Source: Monosporascus cannonballus
Taxonomy: Eukaryota > Ascomycota > Sordariomycetes > Xylariales
DNA length: 36,907 nucleotides
Assembly (NCBI GenBank): GCA_004154925.1
Contig: QJNS01000431.1
Coordinates: 1-36,907 of the forward strand
Direction of reading: 5' to 3'
The position numbers were made by a program, and so were the translations under genes. Positions within the stretch are counted from its first letter, which is position 1. Every line of letters starts with the position of its first letter. The notes beneath the pieces are model-generated. The model ran no database searches. It was not told where the DNA came from and was given only the letters and a program-made list of their open reading frames with translations. Of the stretch, positions 1 through 10,847 are shown piece after piece.

Positions 1-1631
1 GTTTCGTACCATGGCTTGCACCAAGGGGGGCTCTCCGGCGAAGCGCTCAGCCACAGCTCCGCCTTGTTCTCCATCGCCGCGAACCAAGGGTGACGGTCGT
101 CTGTGGGTTCGGCGCGCTTCTTCTCGTACAACACGCGCCGTATCTCGGCTTGAAGCTCGCGCATTTTGCAGAAGTGGACCGCGACCAGCTTCTTCTCGTC
201 CGGCGGCCCGGGAACGATGCCGCCCTCGCCGATGTTCGCGTCGTTTACCGTGTCGAAAAATTTGACGTCTATCCGGTCGTCCGTCTTGGCGAGGCCGACC
301 GGGCGTCCCATGGATTGCGAGAGTCCGAACTCCATCGTGGTCACGCTCCAGCTCACCCGACGGCGGACGTCTATGGTTAGCGGGTCGGCGACGCCTATGG
401 CGATGGTCTTCTCGTCGGCCAGGCCGAGCTGCTGACATATGCGCGTCGCCAGTCCCACGATGTAGTAGACGGCCGTGCGCGTCGGCGTCAAGAGAGAATA
501 CCGTGCCAAGAGGAGCAGGCACTGGAGCGTCTTGAGGTCCTTCGGACGGAGGACTTCCTCGAAGTACTGCATCCCCGCGAGGTAATAGCTGTCGGCTAGG
601 CCCGCGTACGTGGCGTCCAGCTTCTGCAGGCTGGTGGCCATGACCAACCGCACCAGGAAGTTCTGGTACGGTTCCTGGTTTCCGGCGTACACCTCGTCGA
701 CGGAGGCCCCCAGCAGTCTCTCGTGGAAGATGGGGGCGAATACCTGACCTGCGGCGTAGGTTAACAGTCTTGCTCGAGGGGTGGCCGGGCGAGGCGTATA
801 GCGCTCACCTCGTTGTACGAAGACCTCGACCAGCTTGTCAGCAATCGCCCGACTCGGCAGGGTCTGCGCGGGTACGGCGCTGATCATGGGGTAGCTCTTC
901 CTACGCGAGGCTGCCGGCGGTAAGACACTGAACGATTGCGAGCGCATTCCGGTCGAGGCGGCCGCGGGGGGGCCGGGTGTGGGAGAACGCCGCCTTACAC
1001 GCACCTCCGGTATCAGCTCAGATATGCGCGTCGACTCCGTGTACCGCTTCGCCTCCTCCATCAATAGGCGCGTCATGGCGATACCGCTCGATGGCCCCAG
1101 GTATCGGGGGGTCTCGTCGGTTTCGTTCAGACGGACCAGGCCTCCGGGCCTGATAAAGTCCTCGTTGTCCTTTGGCAGGTCGTCCTCGTCGGTGTACTGG
1201 CCCAGGTCCGCCTCGAGGGCGCGCACCCTCTCCTGGAGCTTGACGACATAGTAGCGGCTGATCTTCTTGCCCTTTGTCGTGTCGAAGTACTCGCAGACGG
1301 AACCGGAGCGCTCGCACGGGAGACAGCGGGGAAGAGTGGGATCACAGCGTGTTTTCCTCTGTGACGACTCATGTCAGACATCTGCCCAGACCGGCTCTCC
1401 CGCTAGGGGTTTCTCGTGTGCGGGTCAATGAGGTATGGACGGAACGGGAGAAGTGCTCACTTGGCGGCAGCGGCAGCAGGCCGTTAGCGTATGCGCGATG
1501 CGGTGGGAGCCGTCGTTCTCTCCTTGGCCCTCGACCTTTACCGGCTTCTGCGGAGGGTGGAATGCGTGGGGCGGCCTCTGGGGGTACGTCCCGAAGCCTT
1601 CCACCTGGCGGAAGACATTGTGGGCGTCCAT
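1..1631 (-). CDS. Gal4-like Zn2Cys6 transcription factor (3' part beyond the window)
   Basis: Nuclear DNA-binding regulator of the Gal4 class. Read on the minus strand, exon 1 is 1631-1461, exon 2 is 1358-809 and exon 3 runs from 748 past the left edge. Intron 1 (1460-1359, GTGAGC...CACAG) splits the zinc cluster. Once joined, Cys52, 55, 62, 69, 72 and 79 give C-x2-C-x6-C-x6-C-x2-C-x6-C, the exact Gal4 spacing. A basic linker and a short leucine-rich coiled coil follow (KLQERVRALEADL, about residues 93-105), as in Gal4 dimerisation regions. From about residue 225 the protein matches the fungal-specific transcription factor domain (motifs such as LADSYYLAGMQYFEE and LLTPTRTAVYYIVGLATRIC). Intron 2 (808-749, 60 nt) is in frame and has no stop, so it could also be read through. 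The start at 1631 gives 56 residues before the first split codon. Family and fold are clear. The regulated pathway cannot be read from this sequence. Confidence 0.9.
749..808 (-). other. Probable intron 2 of the Gal4-like regulator
   Basis: GTGAGC donor at 808, acceptor CGCAG ending at 749, length 60 nt. The 20 extra residues it would encode interrupt an otherwise regular helical region just before an FAPIFHERLL motif. Removing it in phase 1 gives QRGQVFAPIF. Its length is a multiple of three with no stop, so sequence alone cannot exclude retention. Confidence 0.65.
1359..1460 (-). other. Intron 1 of the Gal4-like regulator
   Basis: Donor GTGAGC at 1460-1455 and acceptor CACAG ending at 1359, 102 nt. 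It lies inside the zinc cluster: the codons before it give CCRCRQ and those after give RKTRCD. Only the spliced form has all six cysteines in Gal4 spacing. Confidence 0.85.
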
Positions 1632-4600
1632 CGCCGAAGTTGGTATATGTACAATTACGGGCTATGCCGGCATCTAGGTGTTTGGCGGGTGGGACAAGGG
1701 CTGCCGGTCCTCCTCGGGGCTCCTTTTCGCACGAAGTACTGCGTGCAGTTCAAGGGAAAGGCGGGAAGGGGGGGGGGGGGAACTTCTGCTTGTCGCGCGG
1801 GACAATGTAGAGTCGAAAAAGAGTATGTCGATGGCCAAGGCCTTCCCCGACTAACGCACGGACAGGGAGCGCGATTGGAAACTACCCTAGGTAGGTATCC
1901 TCATCGCTCTGCGGCTCTATGACAGACGAACGACCCTGAAAGGCAAGAATGCTGAGCCGCAAGAGTGACCAAGGTTCGAACTATCAACACCCCGTTCCAT
2001 CGAGGTGGGATGTTTAGCTTAAGGGTACCTTGACATGTACTACTCACTATGGGGTCACCGGCCAGTCTAGCTCCCCAAAGATGCTGGTAGCGGCCTCTTA
2101 GGGCCACCCGATCAGAAGCAACCCCGGACGGTTTACTGGTTAACCATTGGCCCAATCCTACACTCATGTACGAAAATTTTGTGCGTAACCGACTTTTGTC
2201 GCCCGCGTCTTACTAAGGTAACCCGTTACGGTTCATCGTCTCCCCATCGAGCTCTTCTGCACTCGTCTCCCTGTCGACTCTCTACCTGATATATCCCGTT
2301 TTCCCTTCACGTTTCAAGTCCAATCCCTTGCCGGCGGGTGAACTGCCAGATCCGCATTCCACGGGAGGAGGCTCTGCGCGTTTAGTACCCGCGCTTACAT
2401 ACTCCCCCGCCACGTGGGCCCTGACGGAACTGAGTCAAGCAATGCGAGTTTTATTTGAAGAACCGGGTTTGTGCTGGAGCTGGATGCCTAGAATGGTCCA
2501 TTATATTCGTTCCTCCGAACTCTTCCCGCGCGAGCTAACCTTCCGAAACGGTGATGATTCCTCATCGCTTACTCTCTCACGACCGTCGGGCTCATGGACT
2601 AAGACGGGTAAGATGCTGATTCCTGTATACCCCAAGGTCTCCTCGGCGAAGTGCAGTTGCATTCGAGTATGCAGCTGTTGCTGCTGAACCGCACAACGAC
2701 AGTCTACACATGGTGATGGCGCGGCTATCGGCGGCCGATGACTTTCTCCCCCCGACTGATAAGGAGGAAAGGCGCTCGCGAGGTCCCACGAGTCCGTCTG
2801 GCTACCTGGCTACCCGACTACCTAGGTATCGGTAAGTAGTCGCGTATTCTCGCGAAACGTCTATTTGCTACCAAAGCCCTACCATGATGGAATCGGTGTA
2901 CCGGTATGGCGTACCGCTAAAAAGCGACCCCTATTCGGGATCTATCAGGCACACGGCAAACAGGTATCTGGAAAGATTAGCTCCCGATGAGGTTCTTGGC
3001 TGCCAGCCTGGCGGTGGTTTCGGTGTGATGCAAGGAGCTTAGAATACTAGCCTCTCTACATCTGGTGCGTGCGGGCCGAGGCCGCCATTCCCCATCTACG
3101 TACAGTAGTACGGTTACGGTGCTGCAGTTGTTGTATCGCAGAATTTGGGCCATAGATTTCCTGATATAGGAACCAATTGCCCTTTAGAACTTGAATGCGC
3201 GTATGCTGTAAAGCGGAGCTCTCTCTACCTAGGAAGCGGTTCTATTCTAAAAGCAGAGCGATGCTGAGGTACGGGACCACCCAAAGAGGTACAGGCTGCC
3301 ATGTGCTTGGCGTCGCCCGGAATCTCTGTCGTATTTATTTTAACATCACAATTAGCTGCCATTTTGGCAGTTTATGATTTGATCTGTGCATCTCAGTAAA
3401 ATAACTCTTACCTATTGGGGGCATCGCTGATGAGAAGTTTAGCGAATTAGCAATAACCTTACCTACGTGGGGATATGAACTTGTCTTATCATAGTAATCT
3501 TGCAAGCGTCTTGAGCACTATCTCGTATTTTCGTACCCTATAACTTCGGCATATAGATCTAGTTACGTCAAAATAGGAGAGGATCTTAAGGATAACGCTT
3601 GTGTCCAACGCACGCCAAAGGTTGGGATACCGAACGATGCGCTTTGTCGTCTGGTTGCCGTACGGGATTAGACATTCTCAAAGTCGGGGATAGGTTTGGA
3701 CCGGCCGGGGACGTTTCTCGTTGCTGTCAAGAGAAGGCGTCGAGAACTTTGGCGAACTGCTGGGTTGAGGTGCTGCTGCCGCAGGATTCTTCCATAGCTG
3801 GGTGTCCCGGTTGCCGAAATATTTGGGAATGAATAAGTGCCCCCGCGGGTATAACATACATGCAGGAGATGGGTAGTTGGGCAACATTAGGTTAACGGCG
3901 CCTGTCGTGCCAAACTTTAGCTGGCCAGGCGCGTCGAAGAACACGCATACATATAGTTCGTACTAGCCCTTGGAGACGTGTCGTGGAAGGTTGGGCCGCT
4001 GGCTTTTGCCACAGCCACAGGAGAATTGCATATTTATGGCCATTTTCAATTTCAACAGCAGCGCAAGAAGCGAGGCGATCCCGAGGGCTAAATATACCGC
4101 ATCAGGGATCTCTACCGATCACCAGAACACGATTAGGAATCATCTTTTCTACGTGAAGCCCCGGACGGATGCATCCCGGGTCTCTCTGGACCCGCGTCGG
4201 CCGTCAGATCCGTATGGCGGGTAGATCTGTGGGTAGCGCTGTTAGTACAGTTACGTATACCACTACCGGCATATATTGGTCTGGGCATAGGGAAGCTTGC
4301 ACAGCTATTACCACACAACAAGGGAAGCGAGGGAGAAGAAGTGATGAAAACTATTAGGTTGCAAACATCACCTTTTTAAATGAGTTGCGTCACTGTCCAT
4401 CAAAGGGATGGCAAGCGGGGACCGTTTGTCTTATTAAGACTTGCATGTATGGAAGCTGTGCACCGTAACATTGCCTACATGTGATTGTGCTAACTGAAAC
4501 CTTCGTCCATTTCAGGGGAAGCAAACACAAGGGCATGTGATGGCTGGCTAGAGCTCTACAGTAGGTACCACTGGGTGGAGTCTAGCCGCCGGACCGCTGG

Positions 4601-5799
4601 GGCGGGTGTTGACCTAAGCGCTAAGAGCTCACTAAAAAACGAGATACAAAGAAGCTGAGCGCGACAATAACGGCTGACGTGTGATCTCGATAGATTGAAG
4701 ATATCTAAGAAAGGGCAAGGGCCGTTGGCGGTTAAGGGTGATTAGTCCTCCCAGATGCCCGGGCTCCTTAAAGAGCGTCTTGGCTGAAGGTAGCCTACGG
4801 CGTATCGTCATCACCTAAAAATAAGATCATGGCAAGGGAAGAACTGGGGCTGTACATTAGCTCATCGCTAGCTTTTTCTCAATTCGTCAAGATGATACGG
4901 TATTGTCCAACGAGATGACGAGGCTATGCAAAGGCAAAGACCTAAACAAAGAAAAAAAGCTGCGAACGAAGGATCATTCTATACCCATCGCGAGCTCCCT
5001 ATCGGCGGTCCCCATCCGTGGCCTACCCGATATAGGTTGGCGGCTGCTCCATCCGTACGCAGACACATATGCGGGGGGACCGATAGTGCCTAGGCGCCGC
5101 CTTATTATGAACCATGTACCTAGTTGATAACGGAGATCATATAAACAGATATCACAAGCCTCAGTAATGTGGTAAGTTCATGAAACGGGCTTCCGAGTCA
5201 AAGAGAAGCTGGAGATTTTATATGCTTAAGTAAGAATGTCGAAGAATTCACGGCCGTCCACTCGTTTACGACGGACGTCTCTTGTTCTACAAAGTCCCTA
5301 CTCGTTTGTTTATGTTTCATTCTCTCTCCCCGCCCCCAACTTAGCCGGCTAATACACGTAAACATAAATTGGGGCCATGCTTGGCTTCTGTTGGACGACA
5401 CGGAAACAGTTCCCACTGATTGGTAGATCGCCCTCTTCAGGATATTGTGGCTCCGCAGCCCGAGAAACGATTCGTCAGGGATTCTTGGCTTCCCTTTGGT
5501 ACCCCTCGTCCATTCCAGTCGATCATCATTCGGAATTGCTTCCTTTCAGCAAACTTCATCCCAACCTCTGGTCCTTTGTCAGCTTTTGATGCAAGGTTCC
5601 CCATCTGCCCTATGCCCTTTCTCTTTTGTCGAGTGGTACCAATTATAGGTGACGCCAATGAGATGTGTAGAGGCTGGGTGTTTGTACGTCCCGCATTGCC
5701 GTTGCAGCTAGTCAACCCGTTCTCCGATGTTCTAGTTTCTCTTTCAGGATTCCAAATGGTATAAGTAAAGCGTGACATCCCGTTTTGTCCGATTTCTCT
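1632..5799. other. Intergenic region, no supported gene
   Basis: Both strands are broken by frequent stops. The largest open frames (119 codons at 2328-2687 and about 114 on each strand at 5420-5778) show no domain, no steady codon preference and no splice logic linking them to neighbours. The part just above 1631 must hold the promoter of the minus-strand regulator. A run of 13 G lies at 1768-1780. I see no tRNA, no terminal repeats and no transposon protein. Confidence 0.6.
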
Positions 5800-6122
5800 C
5801 GTGCGCCTGCTTGCTTGTTTGACTTAACATTCTTCCGTCTAATCTCTCCTCCCTTCCATTAATCAAACCTCTGGCTGAATCGCACCCCGTGATTCACGCC
5901 CGTAGTTCCCGTACTCCATTTCAGTCAATCCCCAAGTTCGACGCCACCTGCTCGTGTTGGACACCTACAAAACCAGCATTAATACTTTGCAACCCTAGAT
6001 CCCACCATACACCACCGCCATCACCTCTTCTCCTCACTCTCCAAAAGCAAATATTCGTTTGCCAGTCTGAGCCATAATAAGCCACCTTGCCCACCACCTC
6101 CAGAACCTCACATCTCGTCGTC
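5800..6122 (+). promoter_or_regulatory. CT-rich leader/promoter region of the superoxide dismutase gene
   Basis: From about 5800 the plus strand becomes rich in C and T with short pyrimidine tracts (for example TCTCTCCTCCCTTCC) and runs to the ATG at 6123. This is common just upstream of, and within, fungal 5' leaders. I see no certain TATA box and cannot place the transcription start. Confidence 0.45.
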
Positions 6123-6925
6123 ATGCGCGCGTCACAGATCCTCGCTGTCTCCTGCCTGGGCGCTTTCGGTGTCTCGGCCCAGGATGCGTCGGCCAGTGCC
6201 CCTACGGTCGGGGGTAACCCCGGAGGCAGAGTTCTTCGAGCCACTCTACCCGAGGAGCCATTTTTCGCGTCGGGGAGCCTTGAGGGAAATGTCAGGGGTT
6301 ATATCACCGCCGAGGCCGGCCCGGGTGGCGTTGGCGTCACCTATGGCGTGCACTTCTCGAACCTACCGAGGGAAGGTGGTCCATTCAGTATGTACTATCG
6401 GGATGATCCTACCTGCGATAACCCGCTTATGCGAGGCACCGTCTCTAACTAAACATTTCTATAGCCTACCACCTGCACGTAGATCCCGTGCCCGCCGACG
6501 GCAACTGCACCGAGACGCTCGCTCACCTCGACCCATACCAGCGGGGAGAGGATCCTCCCTGCGACGCCTCCGCCCCGGAGACTTGCCAGGTCGGAGACCT
6601 CAGCGGGAAGTACGGCAAGATCACTTCGGACCCCTTCGAGGCCTCGTACCATGACCCGTACGGCTCCCTGATCGAGGGGCAGGGCTCGTACTTCGGCAAC
6701 CGAAGCTTCGTCTTCCACTTCGCGAACAAGACTCGCATTTCGTGTGCCAACTTTGCCCCGGTCGCGGGTGGTAACGCCACTTATCCCACCATGCCCACCG
6801 GCGGCATGCCTGGCCCGACCCCGAGCGAGACGGGCACCGTTCCCCCCATCTCTGCCGCCAACGCTTTGAACGCTGTCAAGAACTACGCCGTAGCGCCCTT
6901 GATCGCTTTGCTCTTCGTGCTATAA
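6123..6925 (+). CDS. Cell-surface Cu-only superoxide dismutase, GPI-anchored
   Basis: Secreted enzyme predicted to convert superoxide to hydrogen peroxide and oxygen at the cell wall. Exons 6123-6387 and 6465-6925 give 241 residues. Residues 1-19 are a signal peptide ending near VSAQ. Splicing creates TYHLHVDPVP, with the copper pair His91-x-His93; His109 (LAHLDPY) and His173 (FVFHFANK) complete four ligands. The 91/93/109 spacing equals that known for fungal Cu-only enzymes such as Candida Sod5. Cys103 and Cys182 fit the conserved disulfide, and Arg179 the active-site arginine. The zinc-site loop of Cu/Zn enzymes is absent, as expected for this class. The tail is rich in Pro, Thr and Gly and ends in a hydrophobic segment (about 229-241), fitting a GPI signal with a cleavage site near Ser218-Asn224. 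The nearest in-frame upstream codon that could start is TTG, so ATG 6123 is preferred. The active-site reading is strong. The anchor is inferred from tail composition. Confidence 0.9.
6388..6464 (+). other. Intron of the superoxide dismutase gene
   Basis: Donor GTATGT at 6388, branch-like CTAAC near 6454, acceptor CTATAG ending at 6464; 77 nt. Removal restores a phase-1 codon (A+CC, Thr89) directly before the copper-binding YHLHV motif. Unspliced, the frame ends at a TAA inside the intron. Confidence 0.9.
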
Positions 6926-9900
6926 GCCGGCGGCTGGTTTATTGAGGAATGGAAGCGGGGGGCTCCTTTATATTTCGCGACGCGGCCATAGGACGCCGCG
7001 GAGGACCGCACGGGTCGGTTTCCGTCTCGGGGCGGGTGGCTGCATGCCCTAGGGGAGTCGGCTGGGTTGTTGGTGTTAAAGCCCGTAATGTCTATGAGAT
7101 CAGCAGAGACCGGTTACAGGGGAGACCGTTTTACGAAGGCGCTTGCTTATGATTACGATACCACAAAGAGGGGAAAGGTTCTTCCGCCGCTCTTGCATGT
7201 ACGAAACTTCACGGAGTTTGATAGACTTCATTAATTTGGTGTTCTCTTCGGACTACTTGACTCTTTTCCCCCTAGTCTCGATGTTATTTTAATGACAGAA
7301 AGTAAGGGCTGTGAGATTGGTCTTAGACGTGAGTCAACGCATGGCGATCTAACGACGGGCATCCTAACGAAGGACCGTTTCCGACTGGCCCGTCTCGCTG
7401 TCTCTCCCTACCGAGTTGTTAGTCCGGAGCGATGACGCCGGGGCTTTCGATGGCGGCGACATCCCAAGGACTACGGCAGGGCGGCGTGCCGCTTCGGGCA
7501 GCCCACTCAAGGCCGAATACTTCTTCCGGGCGAAGTCATCTCCCGAGGGGGACTATTTCTCTTCGCAACGAAGTTTTAGTGAGACTGATTCACCTGGGCT
7601 TCCCTTGATCGACGACGAGGTTTCAGGCATTTGCTCGGCCCGATCGCAAAACTGAGAGTCGGGAGCCGAGCGCTACTTTGTCTTAGATACGTTCCCGACA
7701 CGTCAATCCGGATCGCCGGGACCGATCTTGCTTCCTGCTCTCTCACTTGGTTTTTTTTTTCTTTTGTTACATGGAAAAATTCCGCAGGCATCCATCCTCC
7801 TTGCAACTCGAGCAACGGGTATCGAGCGTGTTTGGCAAGGAATAGCTCCGAGCTCTAGCCGCTGTGGTAATTTCGCTCGGGGGTCGTGATGTTCGTGCTC
7901 GGTCTCCCCCGGCGCCGATCTCGAACATGATATGAGCAGGTAGCCGGAATCCACGTGCACCACCGCGTACTTCGTACCTACCTCCGTCGACAAGTGCCAA
8001 GGCTGTCAAGCCGCCAGGCCCTAAGGGGAGCCGGGGGCTTTCACCACCTGAACTGGCCTGACGAGCCAGGGATGAGAAGGCCCGTCGAGGGCCACGTAAA
8101 CTTGTTATCGGCCTTCTCTCCCGGTTAAGCGAGGGGAGGCCCAGTCCGTCCCCGATAGGACGATAATCCCCTATCTGTCCCTGGTGACTCCGATCTATCC
8201 ATCTTGGCGCTCATGGCAATTCCAAGATGACAGTGGAAGATCCGGGAATTTGAAGCCGTCAAGTATGTCTCATCTTGTGGGCCGGCGAAGGAATTTGGCT
8301 TGCTCCTCATGCCTAGCGGAATGTGCTCGAGAGGTTCGATATTGTACTACGCTGCGCTAATCACCGTTGGCCCTGCTTGACGCCATCCAGTGGTTCCTAG
8401 CGGGGCCCCATCGTAGGCCCACGTATTGTAAACTCAAAAGGGGGGTAACAGGTAGTGATACCAAGAGGGGCTTCCAAGAGCGACGACGTTCGCTTCCCGA
8501 CCCGGCTGGGTGTTGGTCCCAAGATTATCTAATCCTCACGCTTACCTGCAGCATGCATGAAGATGCGAGGAGGGCTCCCTCCTTCAGTTATACATGGCGC
8601 GGTCACATCGCCCTGAAAGTCTCCCGCTAGCGGGCGATGGGGAACATCTCGCTGGATGATGCTGCAGGTCTAGATCTGGTCTGGGCTCGAAGTTGGATTG
8701 GCCGCCCAAGGTGGCGGGCGCCGGGGTTTTTCCTGCTGAAGCGCGCACGCGGCCGCCCGCGATGGGGCGGGAGGCGTTGCGCGAACAGGGGGGGGTTGAT
8801 AGGTTTGCGATGTTAGCTGAGTGCAACAGGCTGTGGGGCCGCCTGTGGATGGGGCCAATCATCTTGATCGGCTCGAGGGTATTGGCGCCCTCTCTCGGGA
8901 TTTTTAATGTGTCAAGTGGTGTCTATCCCGCATGTTCTTTGCGTACCTGAACGTGGTTGCATTCGCTCCGATGAACACGAGCCTCCAAGCTCTCAACCTG
9001 CGCTGAAAGAAAGAATGGGGGGGAATAGACGCACGCCCCCCCCCCGAGCTGGCTGGCGATGTTGCCTCATCGCGCCCCCAAAAAACAAAGAAAAATATCG
9101 GTCTTACTGGCTCATACATTCAGCGGTTATTTCTTTCCCCCCCTGCCGAGCTTTTCCCCTAGGTTGAAGGAGAGGTGTTGGTGCATATACCCGTAGTGGT
9201 GAGGTAACCAACGCGGAGTTACGTGAAGAGCAAGTCGTGCATTTTTCTTTTGCGCTAAGACCCCGGTGGCATATCATCTTCGCTTTTCAATCCGGTCCCG
9301 TTACTCCGGGGTCGCATCTATCAGATTCGGAATTCCTCATAGCTAAAATGACCCAATAGCGTGCGCTATAGATCTGCGGAGCTCGGGTGATTATTGGGTG
9401 GACGAGCCCTGTTAATCTCCTTCGGCGCGCTGCAGATCACCACCCTCCAAAGGCGACAGCGATCTCCCAGCGAGGTAGCCCTTTGCAGAAATATTTATGT
9501 GATAATCACCATCGTCTGCATGCCGAAAGGGAGACGAGGCTACCCCACTGCTATGCGCCCCAATGTGGAGCAGTATATTGTTCAAGATCCCTCATGGTGT
9601 CAATATTGACCTCATGAGCCCACATGACGTGCCCCAAACGAGGCACTATCCACTATCTAGGCGGACAGTTGGCCAATAGACCGGACGAATAGGGAGTCTT
9701 TCCATCGCCTTTCAGGATGGACACACCCCTGCCTGACGGTCGACGACTACGTTATTGCGCTCGGGTTCTAGACGCGGGTTGGGTGTCCGCCGAACAGATA
9801 CCAGCTATGCTTTCCCATTCGATGTGGGGGGCGTCAGACTCCCACATAACCAAGGACCAGCCAGCCTTACCAAGTGCGCAGCACGTGTAGACGAAGACGC

Positions 9901-10486
9901 TCGGCGCGGGACCGATATCTTTATTCTACTACTCCAATCATCCAGAGTTGGTGGCGCCTCTTGCGTGGGCTAACAGCCAACAGCCCTCTTCGTCCGGCGC
10001 TGACGGTCTTCAGGTCCGTTCGGCTGCTCAGCTATACCGAAGAAATACATGAGCTCTACGAAGGGCATATTGACTTTTCTTCTTCAATCCCTGGTGCCGA
10101 CTCAGGCATCCCCAGGCCGTCGAAGCCGGTGATTAAACATCCTCTAAAATAAAGCTCCGTATACTCAGACATCGTGCCTGGTGGGGCTCGTGGTGTCTTA
10201 TATCAGATGCCCTACAGACAAGCCTCTGCTTACCCTCGCAACTCCCGCCGTTGCCGCGCATGTCTCTAAGGATGTGTGTCTTCATATGGAGGCCGATGAG
10301 TAACGGCCTGCCACACCCTTCATGGATACCATGGTCAGTCGGACCACTCGTGCCAACTCCTGCCTCTCGTCAGCAGGGAGTAGAGCCAATGGTCCGGGGG
10401 GACCGGTGGCTTTCTGACCACACCCATCCCGAGGATCGATGGTAATCATTCTGAAAGAGGAAACGTAGCAATGCTGTCACCCAAGT

Positions 10487-10487
<1 letters not shown>
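6926..10487. other. Intergenic region, no supported gene
   Basis: The first few hundred bases must include the 3' UTR of the dismutase gene. Beyond that there are short open frames only. Two are mildly coding-like: 7416-7655 (+, 79 codons, about 60% G or C in third positions, acidic and serine-rich) and 9394-9609 (+, 71 codons). Neither has a clear start, domain or splice partner. Homopolymer patches occur (10 C near 9040-9050, runs of G at several places). I see no tRNA, inverted terminal repeat or transposase. Confidence 0.55.
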
Positions 10488-10527
<40 letters not shown>

Positions 10528-10555
10528 GCGCNNNNNGCCCCCCCCCCCCCCCCCC
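10488..10555. other. Assembly gap with poly-G left edge and poly-C right edge
   Basis: 39 G (10488-10526), then AGCGC, five N (10532-10536), one G and 18 C (10538-10555). G on the left and C on the right is what results when reads entering a gap from both sides decay into false G calls. The N count is probably not the true gap size. The gap lies about 290 bases upstream of the next ATG, so part of that promoter may be missing. Confidence 0.85.
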
Positions 10556-10847
10556 TCTCGTGCCATCCGCTCCTAGCCCCGTCCAACTATTGAAAGGGCT
10601 CTATCTGGGTTCCGTTGCGCCGCGGGCACCCCCCCAGCCCATTGGACCAAGCGCCACCAACTGCTCGGCGGCAGTTGCGATGCCCTGCAGCTGTGTTGGA
10701 ACATTAGGGGGGGCTCCAAGATTATGATCTCAAGGGCCGTCCCGATTTCGTATATAAACCCGTGCCCCTGAGAACCCATCGGCGGGTCTGGGGTGTTCAT
10801 CATCCCCGGCGTGCTATTTCTTCCCCGAATTCGGGCCATCCTTCACC

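Noticed and set aside
1274..1810. 178-codon plus-strand frame
   Set aside because: Antisense to exon 1 and intron 1 of the Gal4-like gene, which has six zinc-binding cysteines in exact spacing.
1966..1990. GGTTCGAACT, similar to a tRNA B box
   Set aside because: No A box at the right distance and no acceptor stem or cloverleaf can be drawn; the same holds for GGTTCGA at about 8333, 17637 and 24002.
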